From: Paracoccaceae bacterium
GTDB lineage: Bacteria > Pseudomonadota > Alphaproteobacteria > Rhodobacterales > Rhodobacteraceae
Direction of reading: 5' to 3'
Length of the DNA stretch: 64,000 bases
Assembly: GCA_020446815.1 (NCBI GenBank)
Contig: JAGRDY010000026.1
Span: 248,001-312,000, forward strand
Shown: piece by piece, positions 36,243 through 46,676 of the stretch
Numbering within the stretch: position 1 is the first letter of the stretch
Layout: the number at the start of each line of letters is the position of its first letter
The notes under the pieces: model-generated
Database searches by the model: none
Seen by the model: only the letters and a program-made list of their open reading frames with translations
Told to the model about the DNA's origin: nothing
Translations under genes and position numbers: made by a program

Positions 36243-37046
36243 ATGGATATTCTCGACAGGATCAAGGCCTACAAGCTTGACGAAATCGCCGCCGCAAAGG
36301 CCGCCCGCCCCCTTGCTTCGGTCGAGGCGGCGGCGCGCGATGCCGACCCGGCAAGGGGCTTTCACGCGGCGCTGAAGTCAGCGGCACGGACGGGTTATGG
36401 GCTTATCGCCGAGATCAAGAAAGCCAGCCCCTCCAGGGGGCTGATCCGCGCCGATTTCGACCCGCCCGCACTGGCGCGGGCCTATGAGGCGGGTGGCGCC
36501 GCCTGCCTGTCAGTCCTGACCGATACACCCTCGTTTCAGGGCGCGCCGGCCTATCTGGTCGCCGCGCGCGCGGCCTGCACGCTGCCGGTGCTGCGCAAGG
36601 ATTTTCTTTACGATCCCTATCAGGTGGCCGAAGCGCGCGCCTGGGGCGCCGATTGCATCCTGATCATCCTGGCCGGTGTTTCGGATGCTCTGGCCCGCGA
36701 ACTGGAGGATGCGGCGGCGCATTGGGGCATGGATGCGCTGATCGAGGTGCATGACGCCGCAGAAATGGCCCGCGCCTTGCAGCTCAAATCACCACTGATC
36801 GGCATAAACAACCGCAATCTCAGGACGTTCGATGTTACACTTGATACAACGCGCAAACTGGCGCCGATGGTGCCCGCCGACCGGGTGCTGATCGCCGAAA
36901 GCGGCCTTTTTGCGCCCGCGGATCTTGCCGATATGGCCCGGCATGGCGCGCGCGCCTTCCTGATCGGCGAAAGCCTGATGCGCCAGCAAGACGTCGCGGC
37001 GGCCACCCGCGCCCTGCTGGCCGCCCCGATTCCCGCCAGGGTATGA
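36243..37046 (+). CDS. trpC: Indole-3-glycerol phosphate synthase
   Basis: 267 residues from ATG at 36243 (GAGAGG just upstream); a reading from 36213 adds ten atypical residues. TIM barrel with catalytic Lys/Glu in [49 protein letters not shown] and VLIAESGLF. It closes the indole ring in tryptophan synthesis. Monofunctional here, not fused to TrpF. moaC follows after 4 nt. Confidence 0.95.
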   Translation: MDILDRIKAYKLDEIAAAKAARPLASVEAAARDADPARGFHAALKSAARTGYGLIAEIKKASPSRGLIRADFDPPALARAYEAGGAACLSVLTDTPSFQGAPAYLVAARAACTLPVLRKDFLYDPYQVAEARAWGADCILIILAGVSDALARELEDAAAHWGMDALIEVHDAAEMARALQLKSPLIGINNRNLRTFDVTLDTTRKLAPMVPADRVLIAESGLFAPADLADMARHGARAFLIGESLMRQQDVAAATRALLAAPIPARV

Positions 37047-37050
37047 GCCC

Positions 37051-37524
37051 ATGCCCCTGACCCATTTCGATGAAAAAGGCGATGCGCATATGGTCGATGT
37101 GTCGGGCAAACCGGTGACGGACCGGGTGGCCCGGGCCGAAGCGCGCGTGCTGATGCGGCCCGAAACACTTGCGCTCGTCAAGGAAGGCCGGGCCAAGAAG
37201 GGCGATGTTCTGGGGGTTGCCCGGATTGCCGCGATCATGGCGGCCAAGCGCACCGCCGATCTGATCCCGCTGTGCCACCCCTTGCCGATCACCCGGGTTG
37301 CCGTCGAGCTTTGGCCCGATGACACGCTTCCCGGCGTAAGGATCGAGACGACCGTGCGCACCACAGGCCAGACCGGAGTCGAGATGGAGGCGTTGACCGC
37401 CGCCTCGGTGGCGGCGCTGACCGTCTATGACATGCTCAAGGCCGCCGAGAAGTCGATGCAGATCGACGGGCTGCGGGTTATCCTTAAAGATGGCGGCAAA
37501 TCAGGGCGTTATGACGCGACGTGA
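37051..37524 (+). CDS. moaC: Cyclic pyranopterin monophosphate synthase
   Basis: 157 residues. The family signatures [32 protein letters not shown] and [25 protein letters not shown] are complete. It acts with MoaA in the first step of molybdenum cofactor synthesis. It sits between trpC and moeA in one run, a linkage known in Rhodobacteraceae. Confidence 0.95.
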   Translation: MPLTHFDEKGDAHMVDVSGKPVTDRVARAEARVLMRPETLALVKEGRAKKGDVLGVARIAAIMAAKRTADLIPLCHPLPITRVAVELWPDDTLPGVRIETTVRTTGQTGVEMEALTAASVAALTVYDMLKAAEKSMQIDGLRVILKDGGKSGRYDAT

Positions 37525-37545
37525 AATGAGCTCCGGAGACTGGCG

Positions 37546-38730
37546 ATGATTTCGGTTGACGAGGCGTTGACCCGGCTGTTCGGGCTTTGCGGCACCCTGC
37601 CCGGTGAGACGGTACCGCTGCGCCAGGCCGCCAACCGGGTTCTGGCGGAACCGCCCGTAGCCACCCGCGACCAGCCGCCATTCGCCGCCTCGGCGATGGA
37701 CGGCTATGCGATCCGCGAAAGCGACCACGAACCGGCGGCTCGGCTGCGCGTCATCGGCGAGGCGGCGGCCGGGCACGCCTTTTCGGGCCATGTCGGTCGC
37801 GGCGAAGCGGTGCGCATCTTCACCGGTGCCCCTCTGCCCGCCGGGGCCGATCGCGTGGTCTTGCAGGAGGATGTGCGCCGTAGCGCCGACCGGATCATCC
37901 TTGGCGATCGTCTCGATGAAGGCGGCAACGTGCGCGCCCGGGGGCAGGATTTTCGCCTTGGCGACCGGCTTGCCGCGCCGCGCCTGCTGCGCCCGGCCGA
38001 TCTTGCCCTGATCGCCGCGATGAACGTTGCGGAAGTCAAGGTTGCCCGGCGCCCGGTGGTGGCGCTGATCGCGACGGGGGATGAACTGGTGATGCCGGGC
38101 GCGCAGCCGCGCCCCGACCAGATCATCGCCTCGAACAGTTTCGCGCTGGCCGCGATGGCCGAGGCGGCGGGGGCGGAAGTGCGGATGCTGCCCATCGCCC
38201 CCGATGGCGAAAAGGCGCTGCGCTTCACGCTCGATCTGGCCCGCGGGGCGGACGTGATCGTCACCATAGGCGGGGCCTCGGTCGGCGATCATGATCTGGT
38301 CGGGCGTGTGGCGGGAGATGCCGGGCTGAAACAGGCGTTCTACAAGATCGCCATGCGTCCGGGCAAACCACTCATGGCCGGAAAGATTGATCGCTCCATT
38401 CTTCTTGGCTTGCCGGGAAATCCTGTATCGGCAATCGTTTGCGGGCATTTGTTCATGTGTCCGGTACTGCGCGCCCTGCAAGGCCTGCCACCGCAACCCG
38501 CGCCAAGCCGTCTGGCCGAACTGGCCACCCCGGTTCCCGCGAACGGGATGCGCGCCCATTACATGCGCGCCCGTGTCGACGATACGGAGGGCAAGGCATA
38601 TATACATCCCTTCGAGCGTCAGGACAGCGCCCTGTTGCGGGTTCTGTCCGAAGCCAATGCACTGCTCATCCGGCCGGTCGATGACCCGGCCAGAGACAGG
38701 GGCGCGAAGGTTCGCTACATCGCGCTTTAG
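37546..38730 (+). CDS. moeA: Molybdopterin molybdenumtransferase
   Basis: 394 residues. The MoeA order is visible: N-terminal segment with PPFAASAMDGYAI, the middle GEAVRIFTGAPLPAGADRVVLQED, the MPT-binding domain with VALIATGDELVMPG and TIGGASVGDHDLV, and a C-terminal beta domain. It inserts molybdate into molybdopterin-AMP to give active cofactor. It lies 21 nt after moaC. Confidence 0.94.
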   Translation: MISVDEALTRLFGLCGTLPGETVPLRQAANRVLAEPPVATRDQPPFAASAMDGYAIRESDHEPAARLRVIGEAAAGHAFSGHVGRGEAVRIFTGAPLPAGADRVVLQEDVRRSADRIILGDRLDEGGNVRARGQDFRLGDRLAAPRLLRPADLALIAAMNVAEVKVARRPVVALIATGDELVMPGAQPRPDQIIASNSFALAAMAEAAGAEVRMLPIAPDGEKALRFTLDLARGADVIVTIGGASVGDHDLVGRVAGDAGLKQAFYKIAMRPGKPLMAGKIDRSILLGLPGNPVSAIVCGHLFMCPVLRALQGLPPQPAPSRLAELATPVPANGMRAHYMRARVDDTEGKAYIHPFERQDSALLRVLSEANALLIRPVDDPARDRGAKVRYIAL

Positions 38731-38761
38731 GTGCCCGCCTGCCCGCGCCTGGCGGAGCCGA

Positions 38762-38801
38762 TTGACACAAAAAGTGAACAGGGATAGAACGTGATGAGAA
38801 C
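38762..38801 (+). promoter_or_regulatory. lexA promoter with three phased SOS half-sites
   Basis: TTGACA (38762-38767) and TAGAAC (38785-38790), 17 nt apart. GAAC occurs at 38776, 38787 and 38798 with exactly 7 nt between copies: two overlapping alphaproteobacterial LexA boxes (GAAC-N7-GAAC) covering the -10. This predicts autorepression. Confidence 0.85.
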
Positions 38802-38833
38802 ACGGTGACTATCGGCAAAGGAAAACAGGCGCC

Positions 38834-39520
38834 ATGCTGACCCGCAAACAACTGGAACTGCTCGATTTCATTCAAAAACGCACTCTGCGCGACGGTGTGC
38901 CGCCGTCTTTCGACGAAATGAAGGACGCGCTGGATCTGCGGTCGAAATCCGGCATTCACCGGCTGATCACCGCGCTGGAGGAACGCGGCTTCATCCGCCG
39001 CCTCGCTCACCGGGCGCGGGCGATCGAAATCGTCAGGCTGCCCGATGTGATGGACAACCCCGGATTCCGCCCCAGGATCATCGAGGGCGACCGGACCGAC
39101 CCGCCCAAGGGCGCGATGGATGTATCGTCGGCCCATGCCATCGAATTGCCGGTCATGGGGCGCATCGCGGCGGGCGTCCCCATCGAAGCCATCAGCGAGG
39201 TGTCGCATCATGTGGCGGTTCCCGGGTCGATGCTTTCGGGGCGCAGCCAGCATTACGCGCTGGAGGTCAAGGGCGATTCCATGATCGAGGCCGGAATCAA
39301 CGACGGCGATGTCGTGGTGATCCGCGAACAGGACACCGCCGAAAACGGCGATATCGTCGTGGCGCTGGTCGAGGGCCATGAGGCGACGCTGAAACGCTTT
39401 CGCCGCAAGGGTGGCATGATCGCGCTGGAGGCAGCCAATGCCGCCTACGAAACCCGTGTCCTGCCCGAAGATCACGTCAAGGTCCAGGGCCGTCTGGTCG
39501 GGCTGATCCGCAGTTATTGA
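38834..39520 (+). CDS. lexA: SOS regulator LexA
   Basis: 228 residues. A winged-helix DNA-binding domain (residues 1-70, [32 protein letters not shown]) is followed by the S24 self-cleavage domain: cleavage site Ala-Gly in [12 protein letters not shown], catalytic Ser near 149 in [17 protein letters not shown], and Lys near 187 in EATLKRF. It represses DNA-damage genes until RecA stimulates autocleavage. The SOS box array just upstream shows autoregulation. Confidence 0.96.
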   Translation: MLTRKQLELLDFIQKRTLRDGVPPSFDEMKDALDLRSKSGIHRLITALEERGFIRRLAHRARAIEIVRLPDVMDNPGFRPRIIEGDRTDPPKGAMDVSSAHAIELPVMGRIAAGVPIEAISEVSHHVAVPGSMLSGRSQHYALEVKGDSMIEAGINDGDVVVIREQDTAENGDIVVALVEGHEATLKRFRRKGGMIALEAANAAYETRVLPEDHVKVQGRLVGLIRSY

Positions 39521-39541
39521 ACCGGCCATCCGGTGAACTGC

Positions 39542-41635
39542 TCAGTTTCCTCTGGCATCCGCGGTCTTGACGGGCCGCTTCCTGCGTGCCGGCGTGTTCC
39601 ACAGCCGCCGGCCGGCGATATCGCGCGCCGCGACGATCGTGAAACCGGCCTTGCCTGCGTAGATGGCCAGCGCCCCGCTGAGGGCTAGCGCCCGGGCGTC
39701 GATGATGCGGCATCCGTCCGGCGGGTCAGGCTCCGGCCAGTTCGAAGACAGAATCACCAGGGCACCGTCCTTGCAGACGGATCGCGCGGCCGAGGCGGCG
39801 GCCTTTCCGGTGAAATGGAAAACCGGCCTGCCCAGGAGCGCCGCCTGCAACGCACCCTTGCGCCCCGAAAAACCGGGGCGCGCATAGGCCGCCGGCTGAT
39901 CGCCAAGATCGCCGTCATCCTCGAGCCAGCTTTGCGCGACAAAGCCCGCGCCCCTGGGTTTCGACAAGGCGCGGCCCGCGGGGGTCATCAGCCCGACAAG
40001 ACTGCCATCACCGGAAATCAGCAGCGCGGGACGCTCGGCCAGGCTCCACAGCGCCAGCGCCCCGGCCAGCACCGACACGCCAGCCCCGCGCAGCCAGGCG
40101 GCGCGCGTGATCAGCGCAAGCAATCCCCCGATGGCGATCAATGGCAGAACCGACGCGGGCGGTGCCGGCACGGGCAGCAGCGCACCCTCGAGACCGGCCA
40201 CCCAATGGGCGATCGCAAGAATCGCCGCCGTGCCCCGTTCCATCACCCAAAGCGCGGGGCCGGCCAGCCCGAAGGGCGCCGACATTGCCGCGATGACACC
40301 GGCGGGCATCACCACCGTGCCCATCAGCGGCACCGCCAGCAGGTTGGCCAAAAGCCCGTATTCGGCGATGCGGTTGAAATGCGCCGCCGCGACAGGCGCG
40401 GTGGCAAGCCCGGCGGCAAGCGAGGATGTCAGCAGCATGGCCACGGGCCGCACCGGCTTCGGGATGCGCCGCTGCACTTTTGTCCAGTGCTCGAATACCG
40501 CGATCAGCGCCACCGTCGCCGAGAACGACATCTGAAACCCCGGCTCGACCAGGCTTTCGGGCTGCAAGAGCAGGCAGATGAGGGCGGCAATCGCCACCGA
40601 GCGCATGGAAATCGCCCGCCGGTCCAGCAGGACCGCGACCAGCATGACCGCCATCATGATGAAGGCGCGTTGTGTGGCGATATTGGCCCCGGCAAGGATC
40701 AGGTAGAGTGCCGCGGCGTGCAGCGCCACGATGGCGGCCACCTTTTTGCTGTTGATGCGCAGCGCAAGGGGCGGGATGAGCGCCAGCCCGTAGCGCGTCA
40801 TGGCAAAGACGAAACTGGTCAAGAGCCCCATGTGCAGGCCCGAGATCGAAATCAGATGCGACAGGTTCGCCGCGCGCAGGGCATCGGTGGTTTCGGCCTC
40901 GACCCGCGATCGGTCGCCCGTCATCAAGGAGGCGGCAAAGGCGCCGGGCTGGCCCGCCATCCGGCTCGACATCGCCCGCGACGCGGCCATTCTGGCGCGA
41001 AACGCCAAAAGCGACAACCCGCCTGAAGGCGCGGCCAGCGCCAGCACCGGCGTGCGGGTGTAGCCAACCGCCCCCAGACGGTCAAACCAGGCCAGCCGCT
41101 GAAAATCGAAACCGCCGGGTTCGACCGGCCCCTCTGGCGGCGACAGATGCGCCGTCAGGATAACCCGCAACCCCGGGACAGGGTCGATGTAGCCCTGCTC
41201 GCCGTGCAGGGCGACGCGCACCCGGCTCGGGGTGCGGGCGGGCGACAGGCGTTTGAGCACGACCCGATCGAGCGTCAGGCGTATCTGATCCGAAAACGAG
41301 CGGTCGATATTGACGATCCGCCCCTCGACCGGGCCGTAATAGCGAAATCCCAGCACCGGCGCCGCGACCGAATGGGCGCGCCAGCCCGCCAGCAGGATGC
41401 CAAACACGATCCAGGCAAGCGCCATGGCCGGCACCTGCCCCGGTTCCGGCCCCCTTACGGCAAGAAGGACAAGGCCCAGCAAACCCGCCAGCCCGGCTGC
41501 GAAAACACCAGCGCCGGGCTCGGCGGGCAACGCGAAATAGGTGCCTATGCCCAGGCCCAGGAAAACCGGTGCCCAAAGCATGAGCCTGCCCCGTGCCGCC
41601 GCCACCATGTCAAGAGTGTTCGCAACCAGACGCAC
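39542..41635 (-). CDS. comEC: ComEC/Rec2 family DNA-uptake membrane protein
   Basis: 697 residues from GTG at 41635 with AGGG upstream (an ATG at 41608 is an alternative). The DUF4131/OB-like N-terminus (to about 220) precedes the competence domain with LRAANLSHLISISGLHMGLL, many transmembrane helices and FQMSFSATVALIA. The C-terminus lacks HxHxDH, so the metallo-beta-lactamase nuclease domain of longer ComEC proteins is missing or decayed. It would translocate single-stranded DNA in transformation, and GTA recipients may use it too. Convergent with lexA. Confidence 0.88.
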   Translation of the reverse strand: MRLVANTLDMVAAARGRLMLWAPVFLGLGIGTYFALPAEPGAGVFAAGLAGLLGLVLLAVRGPEPGQVPAMALAWIVFGILLAGWRAHSVAAPVLGFRYYGPVEGRIVNIDRSFSDQIRLTLDRVVLKRLSPARTPSRVRVALHGEQGYIDPVPGLRVILTAHLSPPEGPVEPGGFDFQRLAWFDRLGAVGYTRTPVLALAAPSGGLSLLAFRARMAASRAMSSRMAGQPGAFAASLMTGDRSRVEAETTDALRAANLSHLISISGLHMGLLTSFVFAMTRYGLALIPPLALRINSKKVAAIVALHAAALYLILAGANIATQRAFIMMAVMLVAVLLDRRAISMRSVAIAALICLLLQPESLVEPGFQMSFSATVALIAVFEHWTKVQRRIPKPVRPVAMLLTSSLAAGLATAPVAAAHFNRIAEYGLLANLLAVPLMGTVVMPAGVIAAMSAPFGLAGPALWVMERGTAAILAIAHWVAGLEGALLPVPAPPASVLPLIAIGGLLALITRAAWLRGAGVSVLAGALALWSLAERPALLISGDGSLVGLMTPAGRALSKPRGAGFVAQSWLEDDGDLGDQPAAYARPGFSGRKGALQAALLGRPVFHFTGKAAASAARSVCKDGALVILSSNWPEPDPPDGCRIIDARALALSGALAIYAGKAGFTIVAARDIAGRRLWNTPARRKRPVKTADARGN

Positions 41636-41716
41636 CCTTGTTTCCCTGCCAGCCTTTGCCCTATGAACACATGCCAGCCTGGCCCTTCATGGTTAGCGAA
41701 AGGTTAACATCGCCTG

Positions 41717-43114
41717 ATGCCCGAGATTGTCACCCGCTTCGCCCCGTCACCCACCGGCTATCTGCATATCGGCGGGGCACGGACGGCCTTGTTCAACTGG
41801 CTCTTTGCCCGTGGTCGCGGCGGAAAGTTCCTGCTGAGAATCGAGGATACCGACCGCGCCAGATCGAAGCCCGAGGCGACGGCGGCGATCCTGCGCGGGC
41901 TGAAATGGCTGGGGCTCGACTGGGACGGCGATGCCGCCAGCCAGTTCGCGCGGCGCGACCGCCATGCCGAGGTGGCCCATGAAATGCTGGCGCGTGGCAG
42001 CGCCTACAAATGCTATTGCACACAAGACGAGATCGAGGCCTTTCGCGAATCCGCCCGCGCCGAAGGCCGCTCCACGCTGTTTCAAAGCCCCTGGCGCGAT
42101 GCCGATCCGGCAACCGCGCCCGACCGGCCCTTTGTCATCCGCCTGAAGGCCCCGCGCGACGGCAAGACGGTGATAAGGGACGCCGTGCAGGGTACGGTCA
42201 CTTTCGGCAATGAGCAGCTCGATGACATGGTTTGTTTACGCTCCGATGGTACGCCCACCTATATGCTGGCCGTCGTCGTGGACGACCATGACACGGGTGT
42301 CAGCCATGTGATCCGGGGGGACGATCATCTGAACAACGCCGCGCGCCAGACCCAGCTTTGTCACGCCCTGGGCTGGCAGGTGCCAGTCTGGGCGCATATC
42401 CCGCTGATCCACGGGCCTGACGGCAAGAAGCTGTCAAAACGCCATGGTGCCGTGGGCCTGGAAGAATACCGGGCGATGGGCTATCCGGCGGCGGGGATGC
42501 GCAACTATCTGGCACGCCTTGGATGGGCGCATGGCGATGACGAATTTTTCTCGGATGCGGATGCCTTGCGCTGGTTCGACCTGCCCGAGATAGGCCGCGC
42601 ACCGGCGCGGCTCGACTTCAAGAAGCTGGAAAACCTGTCGGGCCGGCATATCGCCGCGACGAGCGACGCGGATCTGATGCCCCAGATCGTCGCCTATCTG
42701 GACGCCGCCGGACACCCACCTCTTTCGCAGGCGCAGCATGCCGGGCTGTCAAGCGCCCTTTTCTGCCTGAAGGACCGCGCCAAGACATTTTCGGAACTTA
42801 TTGAAAAGGCGCATTTTATATTGACCAGCCGGCCCATCGTGCCGGATGCGAAATCGGCCAGGGCGCTCGACGAGGTATCCCGTAGTATACTGAAAGAATT
42901 GACGCCGCAACTGCAAAATGATAGCTGGGGCCGCGATATGCTGGAAGCCACCGTGACCGGCATTTGTGCCGCTCATGGAATCGGCCTCGGCAAGATTGCT
43001 GGCCCGCTGCGTGCTGCACTCGCGGGGCGAACCGTCAGCCCCAGCGTCTTTGATATGATGCTCGTTTTGGGACGAGAGGAAACACTCGCCCGATTGCGGG
43101 ATGCGACGGCCTGA
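41717..43114 (+). CDS. gltX: Glutamate--tRNA ligase
   Basis: 465 residues. Class-I synthetase with HIGH-type [21 protein letters not shown] at residues 6-26 and KMSKS-type [17 protein letters not shown] near 237-253. It charges tRNA-Glu. The gene is divergent from comEC (81 nt) and followed by gltA after 93 nt. Confidence 0.95.
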   Translation: MPEIVTRFAPSPTGYLHIGGARTALFNWLFARGRGGKFLLRIEDTDRARSKPEATAAILRGLKWLGLDWDGDAASQFARRDRHAEVAHEMLARGSAYKCYCTQDEIEAFRESARAEGRSTLFQSPWRDADPATAPDRPFVIRLKAPRDGKTVIRDAVQGTVTFGNEQLDDMVCLRSDGTPTYMLAVVVDDHDTGVSHVIRGDDHLNNAARQTQLCHALGWQVPVWAHIPLIHGPDGKKLSKRHGAVGLEEYRAMGYPAAGMRNYLARLGWAHGDDEFFSDADALRWFDLPEIGRAPARLDFKKLENLSGRHIAATSDADLMPQIVAYLDAAGHPPLSQAQHAGLSSALFCLKDRAKTFSELIEKAHFILTSRPIVPDAKSARALDEVSRSILKELTPQLQNDSWGRDMLEATVTGICAAHGIGLGKIAGPLRAALAGRTVSPSVFDMMLVLGREETLARLRDATA

Positions 43115-43207
43115 ATGCGCCTGCAAGGGCGCGGCCGTAAGGATTGCCGCCGGCCGGACACCAACGCCCGGCACGGGAGGAAAGAACGACAGGAAAGGGG
43201 TACTGAC

Positions 43208-44509
43208 ATGGCCGAATCGACCAAATCCGCGACACTCACCTTCGATGGAAAATCCATCGATCTGCCGATGATGTCCCCGACCGCCGGGCCGGATGTCATC
43301 GACATTCGCAAGCTCTACGCGCAGGGCAATGTCTTTACCTATGACCCCGGCTTCACCTCGACGGCGGCCACCGACAGCGCCATCACCTTCATCGACGGCG
43401 ACAAGGGCGAATTGCTTTACCGCGGCTACCCGATCGAACAGCTTGCCGACAAATCGCATTTTCTGGAAGTGTGCTATCTTTTGCTTTACGGCGAATTGCC
43501 CACCGCGGTCGAGATGGTCGATTTCGAGGCGCGCGTGACGAAACACACCATGGTGCATGAACAGATGCACTATTTCTTCCGCGGATTCCGCCGCGACAGC
43601 CACCCCATGGCGACCTTGGTGGGGGTTGTCGGGGCCATGTCGGCCTTCTATCACGACAGCCTCGACATCAGCGATCAGTGGCAGCGCGAGGTGGCCGCGA
43701 TCCGCATGATCGCCAAATTGCCGACGATTGCCGCGATGGCCTACAAATATTCGGTTGGCCAGCCGTTCGTCTACCCCAGGAACGGCCTCGATTACGCATC
43801 GAACTTCCTGCACATGTGCTTTGCCGTGCCATGCGAGGACTATCAGGTCAGCCCGACGCTGGCCAAGGCGCTTGACCGGATCATGATGCTGCATGCCGAT
43901 CACGAACAGAACGCCTCGACGTCGACGGTGCGGCTGGCCGGCTCCTCGGGGGCAAACCCCTTTGCCTGCATCGCCGCCGGCATCGCCTGCCTTTGGGGCC
44001 CCGCCCATGGCGGCGCCAATCAGGCCTGCCTGGAAATGCTCCGCGAAATCGGCTCGCTCGACCGCATCCCCGAATTCATCGCCCGCGCCAAGGACAAGAA
44101 CGATCCGTTCCGCCTGATGGGCTTTGGCCACCGGGTTTACCGGAATTTCGATCCGCGCGCCAAGGTCATGAAGGAAAGCGCCGACGAGGTGCTCGATCTG
44201 ATGGGCATTCACAACAACCCCTTGTTGCAGATCGCCAAGGAGCTTGAGAAGATCGCATTGGAAGACCCCTATTTCATTGAGAAAAAGCTTTATCCCAATG
44301 TCGATTTCTATTCCGGGATCATTCTCGAGGCGATGGGGTTCCCGACCTCCATGTTCACGCCGATTTTCGCGCTGTCGCGCACGGTCGGCTGGATTTCCCA
44401 GTGGAAGGAGATGATTACCGATCCGAACCAGAAGATCGGCCGCCCGCGGCAGCTCTACATCGGCAAGACGACGCGCAACTATGTGGATGTCGCAGACCGG
44501 GTGAAATGA
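43208..44509 (+). CDS. gltA: Citrate synthase
   Basis: 433 residues from ATG at 43208 (GGAAAGGGG upstream). Type-II hexameric-like citrate synthase with [32 protein letters not shown] and [16 protein letters not shown], which carry the catalytic His, His and Asp. It condenses acetyl-CoA and oxaloacetate at the entry of the TCA cycle. A long inverted repeat follows. Confidence 0.96.
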   Translation: MAESTKSATLTFDGKSIDLPMMSPTAGPDVIDIRKLYAQGNVFTYDPGFTSTAATDSAITFIDGDKGELLYRGYPIEQLADKSHFLEVCYLLLYGELPTAVEMVDFEARVTKHTMVHEQMHYFFRGFRRDSHPMATLVGVVGAMSAFYHDSLDISDQWQREVAAIRMIAKLPTIAAMAYKYSVGQPFVYPRNGLDYASNFLHMCFAVPCEDYQVSPTLAKALDRIMMLHADHEQNASTSTVRLAGSSGANPFACIAAGIACLWGPAHGGANQACLEMLREIGSLDRIPEFIARAKDKNDPFRLMGFGHRVYRNFDPRAKVMKESADEVLDLMGIHNNPLLQIAKELEKIALEDPYFIEKKLYPNVDFYSGIILEAMGFPTSMFTPIFALSRTVGWISQWKEMITDPNQKIGRPRQLYIGKTTRNYVDVADRVK

Positions 44510-44517
44510 TCGCCCCT

Positions 44518-44562
44518 TTGCATGGGCGCAATCGCCATCACCGGTGGCCTGTGCCCATGCAA
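44518..44562. terminator. Inverted repeat between gltA and the EF-G-like gene
   Basis: TTGCATGGGC (44518-44527) and GCCCATGCAA (44553-44562) are a perfect 10-bp inverted repeat in the 78-nt convergent gap. Within the loop CCATCACCGGTGG (44535-44547) can form an inner hairpin. A bidirectional terminator is likely, though no long T-tract is present. Confidence 0.55.
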
Positions 44563-44587
44563 TCGCGGGCTGTGGCGCGTGAACCAA

Positions 44588-46510
44588 TCACTCGGCGTGT
44601 TCCTTGCTGATCCGTTCCGCCTCGCGGCCGTAAAGCTCTTCGTAATGATCGAATTCGGCCTCATGCCAGGCCGTGCCCTGGGTTGCCGACCCCAGCGCCA
44701 GATTCAGCTCCTCGGCTGAAGCGGCAGGCAGCAGGGCGCGAAAGATATCCCAGCCGCGATGGGCCGGATCCCGGTCGAACCCCAGCACCTGCCCTTTCAG
44801 CGACGAAACGACCGAAACCATGGCCCCGGAATGGATCGAGGGCACATGAATCGCGACCCGTTCGATCGGTTGCAGCAGCACCGGCCCGGCGTGGTTCATC
44901 GCTTCGCGAAGCGCCATGCGTCCGGCGGTCCGGAAGGCAAAGTCGGAACTGTCGACCGCGTGATGCTTGCCGTCGGTCAGCGTCACCGACACATCGGTGG
45001 CGCGAAATCCCAGCGGCCCCTTGTCGAGCGCCTCGCGCGCACCTTCCTCGACCGACGGGATATAGTTTTTCGGCACCGCACCGCCCTTGACGGTTTCGGC
45101 GAATGAAAATCCCTCGCCGCGGGGCGCGGGCCGGACAATGATGCTCACATCGGCGAACTGGCCCGCCCCGCCCGATTGCTTGCGGTGACGATAATGTTCC
45201 TCGACCTCCGACGAGATGGTTTCGAGATAGCGCGGTGCCACCGGCTCGGCGCGCACGGCAATGCCGAAATCATCCTTGAGGATGGCCAGCGCCTCGCGCA
45301 GATGCATCTGCCCCTGAACCCGCAACACCGCATGCCCCGTTTCGCTGTCCGGCACGATTGCCAGCATCGGGTCGGCTTCCGCCAGCCGCGTCAATGCCGC
45401 CGACAAGCGCACTTCGTCGCGCTCGTGCTCGGGCACCACGATGCGCGCCAGCGTCGGCGGGCAGCCCGTGCACCAGGCCGGCGCGGGCATCGCGGCGGCC
45501 GCGGAAAACACCCGCCCCGCATTGAGCTGATCGGATTTGACCGCAAGCCCGATTTCACCCGTTCCCAACTGGGTCAGCCCCGCCTTGCCGCCAATGCCGG
45601 CCAGACCGCCGAGGCTGTCGCCGCCAAGCTGGCCACCCTGTGCGACAGCTTCCGCCAATACGCGGATATAGGTGCATTTGCCCAGATGCTTGCGGTTCTG
45701 GGCATGAAACCCGACGGCGATCGCATCCTTGTGGCCCAGCCGCGCCCGCAGCGCCGATTCATCGGGCACTTCATGGCGCAACGCCTTCATCAGCCGCATC
45801 ACACCGTTCTTGTGGCTGGCCGCCCCCAGGAAGGCCGGGATCACCGCCCTGTCCTGGGTTTCGCGCCGGGCGATGGCGAAAAGCGCGCCGGTAGGGGGCT
45901 CGCGATCCTCGATCAGCTCTTCCAGCAATGCGTCATCGTAATCGGACATATGTTCGAGCAGTTCCACACGCGCCTCATGTTCCCTGTCGGTGGCGCTTTT
46001 CGGCATCTCGACCAGCACCGAGCTCTGGCCTTCCCGGTATCGCCAAGCGCGTTCGGAAATCAGATCGACCGCCCCCACGACCCTGTCGCCTTCACGGATC
46101 GGGATCTGGCGCAGGACGATCGTATGGCTAGTATAGTCCTGAAGGGCCGCTGTGATATCGCGCACCCGGCCCTTGGCGGCGTCCATCTGGTTGATGAAGA
46201 TGAAACAGGGCGTGCCCGCCGCTTCAACCGCGCGCAGCCAGGGCGCGGCAAGGACCGCCTCGTGGGGGTCTGGCGCCACGCAGATCACCGCCGCATCGGC
46301 GGCCAGAAGCGGGCTACCGGCCATGCGCGCGTATTCCGGCCCCCCCGGCATTTCGATCGCGCACCAGGCATCGCCCATGAAATCGAAACAGCTCAGCCCC
46401 ATGTGGCCTGCCGCTTCGCTGCGCGCCGGTTCCGGTTCCAGTGCGGCCAGCGCCCGGACAAGCTCGCTTTTGCCCGATTGAGACGGCCCGAGTACAGTGA
46501 TGCAGCGCAT
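44588..46510 (-). CDS. EF-G-like protein with a degenerate GTPase domain
   Basis: 640 residues from ATG at 46510 (GGGGGAAG upstream). The overall order is that of EF-G (G domain, domain II, III, IV, V). The G domain departs from consensus: P-loop GPSQSGKS is kept, but G3 reads EMPGGPEYA instead of DTPGHxDF and G4 reads NQMD rather than NKxD. Domains IV-V are present (GGAVPKNYIPSVEEGAREA...). Canonical EF-G is about 690-700 residues, so this is a shorter paralogue, unlikely to be the main translocase. A role in recycling or stress is only inferred. Confidence 0.82.
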   Translation of the reverse strand: MRCITVLGPSQSGKSELVRALAALEPEPARSEAAGHMGLSCFDFMGDAWCAIEMPGGPEYARMAGSPLLAADAAVICVAPDPHEAVLAAPWLRAVEAAGTPCFIFINQMDAAKGRVRDITAALQDYTSHTIVLRQIPIREGDRVVGAVDLISERAWRYREGQSSVLVEMPKSATDREHEARVELLEHMSDYDDALLEELIEDREPPTGALFAIARRETQDRAVIPAFLGAASHKNGVMRLMKALRHEVPDESALRARLGHKDAIAVGFHAQNRKHLGKCTYIRVLAEAVAQGGQLGGDSLGGLAGIGGKAGLTQLGTGEIGLAVKSDQLNAGRVFSAAAAMPAPAWCTGCPPTLARIVVPEHERDEVRLSAALTRLAEADPMLAIVPDSETGHAVLRVQGQMHLREALAILKDDFGIAVRAEPVAPRYLETISSEVEEHYRHRKQSGGAGQFADVSIIVRPAPRGEGFSFAETVKGGAVPKNYIPSVEEGAREALDKGPLGFRATDVSVTLTDGKHHAVDSSDFAFRTAGRMALREAMNHAGPVLLQPIERVAIHVPSIHSGAMVSVVSSLKGQVLGFDRDPAHRGWDIFRALLPAASAEELNLALGSATQGTAWHEAEFDHYEELYGREAERISKEHAE

Positions 46511-46676
46511 GTCGCTTCCCCCGTTCGGCACGTCATTGGATGCGATCGCCGCGCAGGCGCCCCGTGCCATCGAGCCCTGCGCCCCCTGCCCCAACTTTCC
46601 GCTGCCCGGCGGTTGGGGTCAAGCATGTTGCGCAGCTGTCCGGCCTGCCGGGGGCCGCGCCTGCCGGCGGCAACAC

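Noticed and set aside
42749-44587. 612-codon minus-strand frame
   Set aside because: Antisense shadow of gltX and gltA.
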